DNA of 36,141 bases from Chloroflexota bacterium (GCA_009840945.1 VXMU01000049.1:1-36141); one strand, 5' to 3'. Positions 22,418-29,461 are shown, counted from the stretch's first letter. Notes: generated from the sequence alone by a model not told the origin. Numbers and translations are program-made.

Positions 22418-24733
22418 ATGAAGAGCCGGCTCACCGGCCGCTTCGCGGCGCTGCTGCTCCTCGCGCTCCCGCTCCTCCTGTTCCCGCTGCACACAGCCCA
22501 CGGCCAGCAGCCACCGGGCGCGCCCGCCAACTTCGCGGCCGCGCCCGGCGACGGCAGGGCGGTCACGCTGACCTGGGATAACCCGAACGATCCCACCATC
22601 ACCGCGTACCAGCTGCGCCGGACGGCGGCCGGCGTCACGAGCGACTGGCTGCAGTTCGGCGGCAGCTCCACCGTGCACGTCTCAGCGAACATCCAGTACG
22701 GCGTGCGCTACACCTTCGAGCTGCGCGCGATGCGGGGTACGACCGCCGGGGCGGTCGCAACGGTGACGGTCGGGCCCAGGCCGGCGCCGTCACCGCCGGG
22801 CAGCAGCGGTGGCCCTGTCGGTGTCTTCGTCGGTGGCGGTGGTGGCGCTCCCGAGCCGAGCGAGGCCGACTTCGAGTGGACCGTGACGCGCGACATCGAG
22901 GCGCTGGCCGCGGGGCACGACCGACCCACGGGCGCCTGGTCGGACGGGAGCACGTTGTGGCTGGCCAACAACGCCGACGGTCCCGGCGACGCCGTCCATG
23001 CCTACGACCTCGCCAGCGGCGAACGCCTCGAGGACCGCGAGTTCGCGCTCGACGAACGCAACCGCGCGCCCCGCGGCGTCTGGGGCAGCGATGGGACCGC
23101 CTGGGTTTCCGACAGCGGTCGCGACCGGCTCTTCGCGTACGACCTGGCGAGCGGCGAGCGCCTGCCCGGGCGGGACATCGAGCTCGCCGCCCGCAACGCC
23201 CACGCGCGCGGCCTCTGGGGCGGCGGAGGCCGCATCTGGGTGCTCGATGGCAACCGGAACAGCCTCTTCGCGTACCGCGAGGCGAGCGGCGACCTGCTCG
23301 CCGAGTACGGCCTCGACGCCGCCAACGGCGACCCGCACGGACTCTGGTCGGACGGCGTCACCGTCTGGGTCTCGGACCACGGCGCCAAGCGCCTCTTCGC
23401 CTACCGCCTGCCCGACCCGGACGCCGGCGACCCCGCCGCGGAGCCGCGGCCGCTCGAGCGCGTGCACGACGAGGAGTTCAGCAGGCTCGCGCGCGCGAGC
23501 AACAACAGCCCGCGCGGCATCCGGTCGGACCGCGAGGTGATGTACGTCGCCGACGCGCACGACGGCCGCGTCTACACGTACAACATGCCCGACGCCATCG
23601 ACGCCCGCCTCGCCTCGCTCGTGCTCGCCGGCGTCCGGTTCGACGAGTTCTCGCCGGCCCGCACCGAGTACGAGGGTGGCGCCGAGACGGGCGTCGAGGT
23701 GACCACGGTCGAGGCCGTGCCCACACAGGCCAGGGCCACCGTTGCGATTGAGCCCTCCGACGCCGACGGCGACAGCACCGAGGGCTACCAGGTCACGCTC
23801 GCGGGGACCAGCGAGATCACCGTCACCGTGACCTCGCCCGACGGCAGCCGCACGCGCGTCTATCGCGTGGTGCTCGCGGGCCCGGACGAGCCCACCCCGC
23901 ACGCGCGCCCCGGTGAGGCGGAGTGCCTGCGCGGCCCCGTCGTGGCCGGCGGCTTCAGCCTCGTGCTCGCCGGGGGAGGCGGCGTCGACGACCTTGCTGC
24001 CTGTAGCGCCGAGCGCGGCGTCACCGCGCTCTACACGCTGCACGAGGGTGAGTGGGTGTCGTACCTCCTCGGCGCGCCCGAGTTCGTGAACGCCCCGTTC
24101 CGCGAGCGCTTCGCCGAGGGCCTGCCGCCGGGCACGCCGCTGGTGGTGCGGGGCGGCGAGCCGGAGAGCGTCGCTGCGGGCCTCGCCTCGCTGGCGCTGG
24201 ACGGTGTCTCCGTCGGGGCCTTCTCGCCCGGCCGCACCGAGTACGTGGGCGTGGCGCACGAGGACGTGACCCGCGCGACGGTCGAGGCCGTGCCCGCCGA
24301 GGAAGGCGCCAGCGTCGCCATCGAGCCCGCCGACGCAGACGGCGACCCCGTCAACGGCCACCAGGTCGCCCTCGAAGCGGGCGTGCCGGTGACCGTCACG
24401 GTCACATCGGCGGACGGCGCGCGGACAGCGGTCTACCGCGTCTGGATCACAGAGGCGGAGGCCGCACCGGACGCCGAGCCCGCGCCGGAGTGCCTGCGCG
24501 GCGAGGTCGGCCCCCGCTTCAGTCTCGTCGTCCACGAGGGCGGGAGCGTCGAGTCGCTCGCGGCCTGCGCGCGCAGCCGCGCCGTCGCCGCGCTCTATGC
24601 GCTCGCCGACGGCGCGTACGTCTCGTACGTCCTCGAGGCGCCGGACTTCGTCAACGACGCGTTCCGCGAGCTCTTCCCCCACGGCCTCCCGCCCGGGACG
24701 CCCCTCGTCGCCGCGGGCGGCGACGGCGGGTGA
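22418..24733 (+). CDS. Secreted modular surface protein: FnIII, beta-propeller, and duplicated cadherin-like/CLRG modules
   Basis: 771 residues from ATG 22418 (GAGGG 8 nt upstream; MKSRLTGRFA starts the signal peptide, cleaved near AHGQ). Modules: fibronectin type III, about 32-118; Gly/Pro linker; a propeller of WSDGSTLWLAN-type repeats, about 153-391 (GVWGSDGTAWVSD, GLWGGGGRIWVLD, GLWSDGVTVWVSD, GIRSDREVMYVAD); a cadherin-like beta-sandwich, about 396-490 (LASLVLAGVRFDEFSPARTEY); a roughly 75-residue module starting ECLRG and ending LPPGTPLVV, about 502-570; then both again, about 586-685 and 690-771. No membrane anchor or sorting motif is present at the C-terminus, which ends within the last module. 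Probably a secreted or surface-bound adhesion or binding protein; the ligand is unknown. Confidence 0.85.
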   Translation: MKSRLTGRFAALLLLALPLLLFPLHTAHGQQPPGAPANFAAAPGDGRAVTLTWDNPNDPTITAYQLRRTAAGVTSDWLQFGGSSTVHVSANIQYGVRYTFELRAMRGTTAGAVATVTVGPRPAPSPPGSSGGPVGVFVGGGGGAPEPSEADFEWTVTRDIEALAAGHDRPTGAWSDGSTLWLANNADGPGDAVHAYDLASGERLEDREFALDERNRAPRGVWGSDGTAWVSDSGRDRLFAYDLASGERLPGRDIELAARNAHARGLWGGGGRIWVLDGNRNSLFAYREASGDLLAEYGLDAANGDPHGLWSDGVTVWVSDHGAKRLFAYRLPDPDAGDPAAEPRPLERVHDEEFSRLARASNNSPRGIRSDREVMYVADAHDGRVYTYNMPDAIDARLASLVLAGVRFDEFSPARTEYEGGAETGVEVTTVEAVPTQARATVAIEPSDADGDSTEGYQVTLAGTSEITVTVTSPDGSRTRVYRVVLAGPDEPTPHARPGEAECLRGPVVAGGFSLVLAGGGGVDDLAACSAERGVTALYTLHEGEWVSYLLGAPEFVNAPFRERFAEGLPPGTPLVVRGGEPESVAAGLASLALDGVSVGAFSPGRTEYVGVAHEDVTRATVEAVPAEEGASVAIEPADADGDPVNGHQVALEAGVPVTVTVTSADGARTAVYRVWITEAEAAPDAEPAPECLRGEVGPRFSLVVHEGGSVESLAACARSRAVAALYALADGAYVSYVLEAPDFVNDAFRELFPHGLPPGTPLVAAGGDGG

Positions 24734-24804
24734 GCGGTCGCCATGGTTCGATGGGAGCGGCTACGGTGAGCGACGTCTGCTACCGGCCGTACGAGGGGGC
24801 CCTC

Positions 24805-24821
24805 GGCGGCCCGGTGCCGCC
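24805..24821. terminator. Hairpin between the surface-protein gene and tRNA-Ala
   Basis: GGCGGC-CCGGT-GCCGCC forms a 6-bp stem with a 5-nt loop in the gap where the plus-strand surface-protein gene and the minus-strand tRNA converge. It could terminate either transcript; the absence of a T-run keeps this tentative. Confidence 0.35.
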
Positions 24822-24845
24822 TGCCATCAAGTCTCGGGGGGAAGG

Positions 24846-24921
24846 TGGTGGACCTGAGGGGGCTCGAACCCCTGACCTCCACACTGCCAGTGTGGCGCTC
24901 TCCCAGCTGAGCTACAGGCCC
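24846..24921 (-). tRNA. tRNA-Ala (anticodon GGC)
   Basis: The 76-nt minus-strand sequence folds as a complete cloverleaf. The acceptor stem GGGCCTG/CAGGTCC contains the G3-U70 wobble pair that identifies alanine tRNA; the D arm is GTAGCTCAGCTGGGAGAGC; the anticodon stem CCACA/TGTGG encloses the loop CTGGCAG with anticodon GGC, reading GCC and GCU; the T arm has GGTTCGAGCC. The discriminator is A73 and the CCA end is encoded. It is a single tRNA, not part of an array. Confidence 0.97.
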
Positions 24922-24929
24922 GCTCCGAC

Positions 24930-24935
24930 AGTCTA
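24930..24935 (-). promoter_or_regulatory. -10 box of tRNA-Ala
   Basis: TAGACT on the minus strand ends 8 nt before the mature 5' end at 24921. TGGGCG at 24953-24958 is a poor -35 at 17 bp. The very short leader fits a stable-RNA promoter. Confidence 0.45.
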
Positions 24936-24982
24936 GCGCGCCTGCACGCTTGCGCCCACGAAGCCGCGGCGGCCGCCGCGGC

Positions 24983-24988
24983 TAGAAT
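24983..24988 (+). promoter_or_regulatory. -10 box of the macro-domain gene
   Basis: TAGAAT lies 18 nt before the ATG at 25007, with the SD GGGAGG (24996-25001) just after the predicted transcription start. No good -35 was found. Confidence 0.45.
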
Positions 24989-25006
24989 GCCGGCGGGAGG
25001 CCCTCG

Positions 25007-25528
25007 ATGGTCCGCGACCGCATCCGCGTCGAGCAGGGCGACATCACCGGGCAGCACGTCGACGCGATCGTGAACGCCGCGAACAGCACGCTGCTCGGCG
25101 GCGGGGGCGTCGACGGCGCGATTCACCGCGCCGCGGGTCCCGAGCTGCTCGATGCGTGCCGGTCGATCGGCGGCTGCCCCACGGGCGAGGCGCGCATCAC
25201 GATGGGGTTCAACCTCGCGGCGATGTACGTCATCCACACCGTCGGCCCGGTCTGGGTCGACGGCAACCAGGGTGAGGACGACCTCCTCGCGAACGCGTAC
25301 CGGTCCAGCATGGAGCTCGCCCGCACCCACGACGCGGCCACCGTCGCGTTCCCCGCCATCAGCACCGGCGCCTACGGCTTCCCGTTGGAGCGCGCGACGC
25401 GCATCGCCGTCCGCGAGGTGGCCGCCGCCCTCGAGGCCCACTCGATGCCGGAGCGCGTGACCTTCGTCTGCTTCGACGCCGGGACCGCCGAGGTCTACGA
25501 GACCATCGTGGCGGAGTTGCCGGGGTAG
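25007..25528 (+). CDS. Macro-domain ADP-ribose/O-acetyl-ADP-ribose hydrolase
   Basis: 173 residues, one macro domain of the MacroD/YmdB type. Signature blocks: [40 protein letters not shown] (the Gly-rich loop and catalytic Asp region), [24 protein letters not shown], and [21 protein letters not shown] (binding the distal ribose). Such enzymes hydrolyse O-acetyl-ADP-ribose or remove mono-ADP-ribose from proteins. ATG start with GGGAGG 5 nt upstream. It is monocistronic and convergent with the Yip1-like gene, 12 nt apart. Confidence 0.95.
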   Translation: MVRDRIRVEQGDITGQHVDAIVNAANSTLLGGGGVDGAIHRAAGPELLDACRSIGGCPTGEARITMGFNLAAMYVIHTVGPVWVDGNQGEDDLLANAYRSSMELARTHDAATVAFPAISTGAYGFPLERATRIAVREVAAALEAHSMPERVTFVCFDAGTAEVYETIVAELPG

Positions 25529-25540
25529 CGCCGCGCGCGG

Positions 25541-26134
25541 TCAACTGCCGCGCGAGAGCACCTCGACGAGGAACGAGCCGGGCACGTAGGGCTCTTCGCC
25601 CAGCGCGAGCAGGGACATCACCACGAGCCAGACGCCGAAGCCCACGAGGTTCGCGAGCGTCGCCGCGCCGCCCGCGCGGGGCGAGCACCGCTCGACCGCG
25701 CTCTGCGTGAACAGCAGCCAGCCGCCGAGGGCGAGCACGCCGACCCCCAGCGAGACGCCGGGCACGACCATGAACAGCCCCAGCGCGAGCGGCGTCGCGG
25801 CGAATCCCGCCGCCCGCAGGAGCTGGTCGACCGGCATCATGACCCGCCCGACCTGCAACACCACGAGGTAGACGACGAGCAGCCACACGAGCCACAGCAC
25901 GAGCGCGAACAGGGTGCCGATGAGCACGCTCTTGAAGAACAGGTCGCCCGCCTGGCTGAAGTCGTCGCGGACCCACCACAGCCAGCCGCCGACTCCGTAG
26001 AGCAGCATGGAGCAAATCGCCACGAAGAGCGCCGGGACCGTCGCCCCCGAATCGCGCCGCAGCTCGTCGAGCATGTCGAGGTCGAAGCGGGCGAGCCGCC
26101 ACAGACGTCCGAACGTCATTGGAATCTGGCCCAC
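25541..26134 (-). CDS. Yip1-like multi-pass membrane protein
   Basis: 197 residues. A cytoplasmic N-terminus (MTFGRLWRLARFDLDMLDEL) precedes about five hydrophobic segments: VPALFVAICSMLLYGVGGWL, LFFKSVLIGTLFALVLWLVW with LLVVYLVVL, AATPLALGLFMVVPGVSL, GVLALGGWLLF, and NLVGFGVWLVVMSLLAL. The pattern matches the Yip1/DUF-type family common in Gram-positive-like bacteria, where the role is unclear. The GTG at 26134 has AAAGG 7-8 nt upstream. A perfect 20-bp palindrome lies 18 bp before the start codon, next to the rsmG stop, so this gene may be regulated separately from rsmG. Confidence 0.7.
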   Translation of the reverse strand: MGQIPMTFGRLWRLARFDLDMLDELRRDSGATVPALFVAICSMLLYGVGGWLWWVRDDFSQAGDLFFKSVLIGTLFALVLWLVWLLVVYLVVLQVGRVMMPVDQLLRAAGFAATPLALGLFMVVPGVSLGVGVLALGGWLLFTQSAVERCSPRAGGAATLANLVGFGVWLVVMSLLALGEEPYVPGSFLVEVLSRGS

Positions 26135-26152
26135 CGCCGTACCTTTCGGTTA

Positions 26153-26172
26153 CGTTGACCGCACGGTCAACG
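26153..26172. promoter_or_regulatory. 20-bp perfect palindrome upstream of the Yip1-like gene
   Basis: CGTTGACCG, CA, CGGTCAACG: two perfect 9-bp arms around 2 bp. It covers the rsmG stop codon (26167-26169) and ends 18 bp before the GTG of the membrane-protein gene. The TTGACCG..CGGTCAA form resembles TetR-family operators. A 2-nt loop is too small for an RNA hairpin with all 9 pairs, so a protein-binding site is more likely than a terminator. Confidence 0.6.
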
Positions 26173-26946
26173 GTAGCGGATCGGGCGCTTGGCAGGAATG
26201 CCGGGCCGCCGCGGGTAGCGCTCCGGCAGCGCGCCGCAGCGACGCACGACGATCACGCGCTGCATTGTCGCGCCCTCCGGCAGCGAGAGCGGCGCCGGCT
26301 CCTCGGCGCATCCACCGAGCGCCTCGATGGCCGCGGCCGCCTCGGCCAGCTCGCGCTCGGCGCCGCTGCCCTTGGGCGCGGCCATCACGCCGCCCGGCCG
26401 TAGCAGCGGCAGCAGGTACTCGACCAGCACCGGCAGCGGCGCGACCGCGCGCGCGACCGCGACGTCGAATGCCTCGCGGTATGCGGGGTCGCGGCCGGCC
26501 TCCTCGGCGCGCGCCGTGACCACGCCGACGCCGTCGAGTGCCAGCTCGTCCACAAGGGTTTCGAGGAAGCGCGCACGCCGCCCGTGCGACTCGACGAGGG
26601 TCAGGCGCAGCGCCGGCTCGGCGATGTGCATCGGCACGCCGGGGAAGCCCGCGCCCGCGCCGACATCGACGACCGTCGCGGGCTCGCCCGCGGGCAGCAC
26701 ACCGGCGTCGCGCAGCGCGACCAGCAGCGCCAGCGACTCGCCGAAGTGGCGTCGCTGCACGGCCGCGGGATCGGTGAGCGAGGTGAGCCCCGCCCGGTCG
26801 CGCCACTCCTGCAGCAGCGCGAGGTAGCGCGCGAACCGGTCGTAGGCGGCGGCGTCGAGCTCCAGGCCGAGGCGCGTGGCCTCCTCCTCGAGCGCCGCGA
26901 GGTTCTTCCGCGGATCCGTGCCGTTGTCGTGGTCAGCCGTTGACAC
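26167..26946 (-). CDS. rsmG: 16S rRNA (guanine527-N7)-methyltransferase
   Basis: 259 residues. RsmG (GidB) methylates G527 of 16S rRNA; its loss gives low-level streptomycin resistance in many bacteria. The SAM site is VVDVGAGAGFPGVPMHI, preceded by the RsmG-typical LLQEWRDRAGLTSLTDPAAV and RHFGESLALL, and followed by LTLVESHGRRARFLETLV and AFDVAVARAVAPLPVLVEY with KGSGAE. GTG start at 26946; the SD is poor and a TAGAAG box lies 14 nt upstream. It is divergent from the second Gre-like gene, the two promoters sharing TTGACA/TCTAGA elements. The C-terminal basic tail (RYPRRPGIPAKRPIRYR) is slightly longer than usual. Confidence 0.94.
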   Translation of the reverse strand: MSTADHDNGTDPRKNLAALEEEATRLGLELDAAAYDRFARYLALLQEWRDRAGLTSLTDPAAVQRRHFGESLALLVALRDAGVLPAGEPATVVDVGAGAGFPGVPMHIAEPALRLTLVESHGRRARFLETLVDELALDGVGVVTARAEEAGRDPAYREAFDVAVARAVAPLPVLVEYLLPLLRPGGVMAAPKGSGAERELAEAAAAIEALGGCAEEPAPLSLPEGATMQRVIVVRRCGALPERYPRRPGIPAKRPIRYR

Positions 26947-26970
26947 GCTGTCCCGTCGATCTTCTAGACT
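26940..26970 (+). promoter_or_regulatory. Promoter of the second Gre-like gene
   Basis: A perfect TTGACA at 26940-26945 lies 19 bp before TAGACT (26965-26970), or 17 bp before TCTAGA. Transcription would start near 26977, giving a leader of about 140 nt before the ATG at 27120. The leader includes a CCCGG...CCGGG hairpin near 26990. The -35 overlaps the rsmG start codon on the other strand. Confidence 0.5.
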
Positions 26971-27119
26971 GCACGTGCCCGGAGGCTGCCCGGGGGCGCG
27001 CAGTCACGTATGCATTCTGACGCGGACCCGCGGTCTGCCGTGGGCGGGTTCCGCACACACCGGCAAGCGCCCCGTCACACCGCCAACCACGTCTTCGACG
27101 AAGCAGGGATGAATTGCCG

Positions 27120-27965
27120 ATGGCCGAGGCTATCAGCGCCGGCGATGCCAGCGCACACTTCCTCAACGCAATCGAACCCGAGAAGGCCCGCGACGAGCGG
27201 CCCGAGGTCGAGCGCTTCGTCGACTGGGTCGGCGCGGAGCGCGAGATGAACTCGCTCACGGGCGAGGAGATCGACACGTACCTCCGCGAGCGCTTCCCCG
27301 ACCTCCTCGGCGACAGCGGCGACGACTCGGACGAGGGGGAGCTGGACGACGCGGCCGCCTCGCAGATCGAGCCGCTGCGCGCCTTCCTCGCCTACGCTTC
27401 CCGGCTCGCCTTCACCGAGGAGAACCTCGTCCCCCACCTGCGGCTCGGCGAGGGCGCGGGGGGCGCCCGCGGCGGCGCCGGCGCCGCCGCCGAGCTGGGC
27501 GGCAAGGCGTACTACGTGACGCTCGAGGGCGTTGCGTCGCTGGAGCACGAGCTCGAGGAGCTGAAGGGGCGTCGCCCGGAGATCGCCCGCGAGCTGCGCG
27601 CCGCCATGGCCGACAAGGACTTCCGCGAGAACGCACCCCTGGACGCCGCCCGCGACCAGCAGGCGCACCTCGAGGCCCGCATCCGCGTGATCGAGGACCA
27701 GCTCCGCCACGCCGTCATCATCGACCCCGAGACGAAGGGCGGCCGAGCCAACGTGGGCTCGACAGTCAAGGTGCTGAACCTGAGCGCAGACCGCGAGCAG
27801 ACGTTCCAGCTGGTCAGCCCCAGCGAAGTCGACCCGGCCGACGGCAAGATCTCGGTCGAGTCGCCCGTCGGCAGCGCGGTCATCGACCACGTGCCTGGCG
27901 ACGAGGTGGAGGTGCACGCCCCAGCCGGCGCCGTCCGCCTGCGCGTCCTCGAGGTCGACGGGTAG
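27120..27965 (+). CDS. Gre-family transcript-cleavage factor with N-terminal recombinase-like (SAM-like) extension
   Basis: 281 residues, far longer than GreA (about 158). Residues 129-281 are GreA: coiled coil with VTLEGVASLEHELEEL and LEARIRVIEDQL, tip KDFRENAPLDAARDQQ, and the FKBP-like domain (VGSTVKVLNL, FQLVSPSEVDPADGKISVES). The two catalytic acids are kept: D167 and E170, the equivalents of Asp41/Glu44. Residues 1-110 (FLNAIEPEKARDERPEVERF, SLTGEEIDTYLRERFP, PLRAFLAYASRLAFTEENLV) resemble the helical core-binding domain of tyrosine recombinases, followed by a Gly/Ala linker. That resemblance is my inference. ATG 27120 is preferred over TTG 27114. Likely the active Gre factor of this genome. 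Confidence 0.88.
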   Translation: MAEAISAGDASAHFLNAIEPEKARDERPEVERFVDWVGAEREMNSLTGEEIDTYLRERFPDLLGDSGDDSDEGELDDAAASQIEPLRAFLAYASRLAFTEENLVPHLRLGEGAGGARGGAGAAAELGGKAYYVTLEGVASLEHELEELKGRRPEIARELRAAMADKDFRENAPLDAARDQQAHLEARIRVIEDQLRHAVIIDPETKGGRANVGSTVKVLNLSADREQTFQLVSPSEVDPADGKISVESPVGSAVIDHVPGDEVEVHAPAGAVRLRVLEVDG

Positions 27966-27967
27966 CG

Positions 27968-27997
27968 GCTAGCCGAGCGCGAGCTGGTCGACGGCGA
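27968..27997. repeat. 30-bp direct repeat, left copy (copy of the ctaB 3' end)
   Basis: Identical over 30 bp and in the same orientation to 29432-29461, where it forms the last nine codons plus stop of ctaB. Here it lies 3 bp after the stop of the Gre-like gene and codes for nothing. The pair bounds a 1,434-bp insert, as attL/attR or a recombination duplication would. Confidence 0.75.
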
Positions 27998-28068
27998 TCG
28001 CGTGCTCCACCCTCTCGGGCGCTGGGGCGGCCCGGATCGCGGTACCGCTGTTCCTGGTGACCGACGGC

Positions 28069-28152
28069 CTCTGGCGCATCGGCCTCCCCACAATGGATGA
28101 GGTCCGCGCCGAGATCGCCCCCCATCAGCTGGCACCCGCCGACGGCGAATAG
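28069..28152 (+). pseudogene. Remnant of a gene 3' end, left copy
   Basis: Reading rightward, the last 27 codons before TAG (LWRIGLPTMDEVRAEI then APHQLAPADGE) resemble the 26 codons at 29257-29334 (IWRVGIPSIDEVRAGMK then RVHAASDGN). Upstream in the same frame only RIAVPLFLVTDG remains before the match is lost in the 30-bp repeat. No start codon belongs to it. The parent gene is not recognised; a dG-W-R-I ending suggests a small NTF2/SnoaL-like secreted protein, which is a guess. Confidence 0.5.
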
Positions 28153-28235
28153 CGGTGCGGCTGCAGTTGACCATGCGCAGAGCCGCCGCCGCGCGGGCGC
28201 GCCGCTCGCTGGCGGAATGCTCTGCAGCAAGAGCG

Positions 28236-28244
28236 TGCTATAAC
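28236..28244 (+). promoter_or_regulatory. Extended -10 promoter of the islet membrane gene
   Basis: TGCTATAAC is a good TGnTATAAT match, 74 bp upstream of the ATG at 28318. No convincing -35 was seen. Confidence 0.45.
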
Positions 28245-28317
28245 GAGGACTACTGGCGCGGACAGCTGGGCGCGGGCTCGGGTGGCCTGGCTCGCTCGTG
28301 GCCGCGAGGACGAGTTC

Positions 28318-28881
28318 ATGAACTCACCAGATACAGGCGCGGGCCTCGGCCAGCTGGTAGATCGCCTGGGGAGCATGGTCCTGTTCCTCGTCGTGGGCGT
28401 CCCTGCAGGCTGGTACTGGATTGACGTTGTCTGGGTAGCGGGCATCGACAATTTGCTGCACATGACCCGCATCACTAACGACGGCACCGGGGAAACGGCC
28501 TTCGTGCGACCCGGCATCGAGTTCGTGGTCATCCCGTTTGCGGCGGCCGCCGCCGTGGCGCTGCGCTGGGGTGTCGACGTGTTCGAGGCGCCTGTTGTGA
28601 CCCGCAGCCTGTGGCTCCCGCTGCTTGGGACTACTGCGGTGTGCACACTGATCTGGCTCGTCTGGGTGGAGTCCATTGTGGTCGTGGTCGTCCCGTTTGC
28701 GGCCATCGCCGCCGGGGTGCTGCGCGAGGCGACTCAGGGCCGGGGACCCGGAGCACCGCCGCCGAGGGCGATGGACGAGCGTCGCAAGAACGACACCCCG
28801 TGGCTGCCGTGGCTCGCGGCTGCCGTGTGGTGCACGGTTATGGGGTGCCTCCTGTGGTCGTGGGTGCCCCCCAGGCCCTGA
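28318..28881 (+). CDS. Islet membrane protein A, unknown function
   Basis: 187 residues from ATG 28318 (GAGG 9 nt upstream). Hydrophobic segments: about 20-45 (MVLFLVVGVPAGWYWIDVVW), 70-88 (IEFVVIPFAAAAAVALRWG), 103-140 (LLGTTAVCTLIWLVWVESIV, VVVVPFAAIAAGVL) and 163-183 (WLPWLAAAVWCTVMGCLLWS). The blocks VIPFAAAAAVAL and VVPFAAIAAGVL look like an internal duplication. GC is lower than in neighbouring genes (about 62-63% over 28381-28500), and T-ending codons such as GTT, CCT and TTT are more frequent. No family recognised. It overlaps the next frame by about 25 nt, so the two may be coupled genes or one gene broken by a frameshift. Confidence 0.55.
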   Translation: MNSPDTGAGLGQLVDRLGSMVLFLVVGVPAGWYWIDVVWVAGIDNLLHMTRITNDGTGETAFVRPGIEFVVIPFAAAAAVALRWGVDVFEAPVVTRSLWLPLLGTTAVCTLIWLVWVESIVVVVVPFAAIAAGVLREATQGRGPGAPPPRAMDERRKNDTPWLPWLAAAVWCTVMGCLLWSWVPPRP

Positions 28882-29249
28882 TTGGGCCCAACGACTTCGG
28901 GGTGGCGCGCTGGATCGGAACCGCGCAACTGGTGATTGTCGCCTACCTCGGGATGATCTTCTTCCCGCGCCTGACGGCATCGCTGGCAGGTGCGGTCGTC
29001 GGACCCGCGGTGTTCGCCGTTGTGGGCTACATCCTGTTTCCGTCACTCATGCGGGACCCGGAGTGGCACCTGGCTGACACACTGGTCGTGGCATCTCACG
29101 TGCGCGTCACCCTGGTGGTGACGGCCATGGTCGTTGTGATCGCCTACTCCGAGACGTTACGGCAGCGCCCCCTGACCTACGCCGTCTGGGCGGGCGTGTT
29201 GACGTTCTGCATGGCCGTGTCGGGGACGTTCAACGGGACCGACCCCTAA
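28854..29249 (+). CDS. Islet membrane protein B, unknown function
   Basis: About 131 residues from GTG 28854 (or GTG 28860), in the frame following the end of protein A. Four hydrophobic segments: WIGTAQLVIVAYLGMIFFPR, LAGAVVGPAVFAVVGYILF, VRVTLVVTAMVVVIAYS and YAVWAGVLTFCMAVSGTF. The first residues NDFGVARWIG could equally continue a longer protein A, so this may be the second half of one frameshifted gene of about 310 residues; coupled two-gene membrane systems are the other reading. No SD. Composition is like that of protein A. No homologue recognised. Confidence 0.45.
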   Translation: MVVGAPQALIGPNDFGVARWIGTAQLVIVAYLGMIFFPRLTASLAGAVVGPAVFAVVGYILFPSLMRDPEWHLADTLVVASHVRVTLVVTAMVVVIAYSETLRQRPLTYAVWAGVLTFCMAVSGTFNGTDP

Positions 29250-29256
29250 TAGCTAG

Positions 29257-29337
29257 ATCTGGCGGGTGGGCATCCCTTCCATCGACGAAGTCCGCGCCGG
29301 GATGAAGCGCGTTCACGCCGCCTCGGACGGCAACTGA
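29257..29337 (+). pseudogene. Remnant of a gene 3' end, right copy
   Basis: Twenty-six codons (IWRVGIPSIDEVRAGMK, RVHAASDGN) followed by TGA and preceded directly by an in-frame TAG, so it has no coding start. It is homologous to the tail at 28069-28152. It sits 7 bp after the stop of islet protein B and is separated from the ctaB end by about 95 bp of sequence in which I see nothing. Confidence 0.5.
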
Positions 29338-29431
29338 GCGCCAGGCGTCGGGGGCTCTGAGCCGCCGTACGGGGAAGAGCTGACGGTCGGCTCGCGGCCC
29401 CGCACCTACAAGGATCGACGTGGGAACTACA

Positions 29432-29461
29432 GCTAGCCGAGCGCGAGCTGGTCGACGGCGA
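29432..29461. repeat. 30-bp direct repeat, right copy (ctaB 3' end)
   Basis: Identical to 27968-27997. Here it is functional sequence, encoding the ctaB C-terminus (VDQLALG) and its TAG. See the left copy. Confidence 0.75.

Larger units (their letters stand above)
27966..28317. other. Left part of the ctaB-end islet: repeat copy and gene-end remnant
   Basis: About 350 bp with no intact gene. It holds the left copy of a 30-bp repeat (27968-27997), a decayed 3' end of a gene (to TAG at 28150-28152), and an extended -10 promoter at 28236-28244 for the membrane-protein gene. Confidence 0.65.

Noticed and set aside
27968-29461. Insertion sequence or transposon
   Set aside because: No transposase frame, no terminal inverted repeats and no short target duplication; the 30-bp repeats fit recombination at the ctaB end better.
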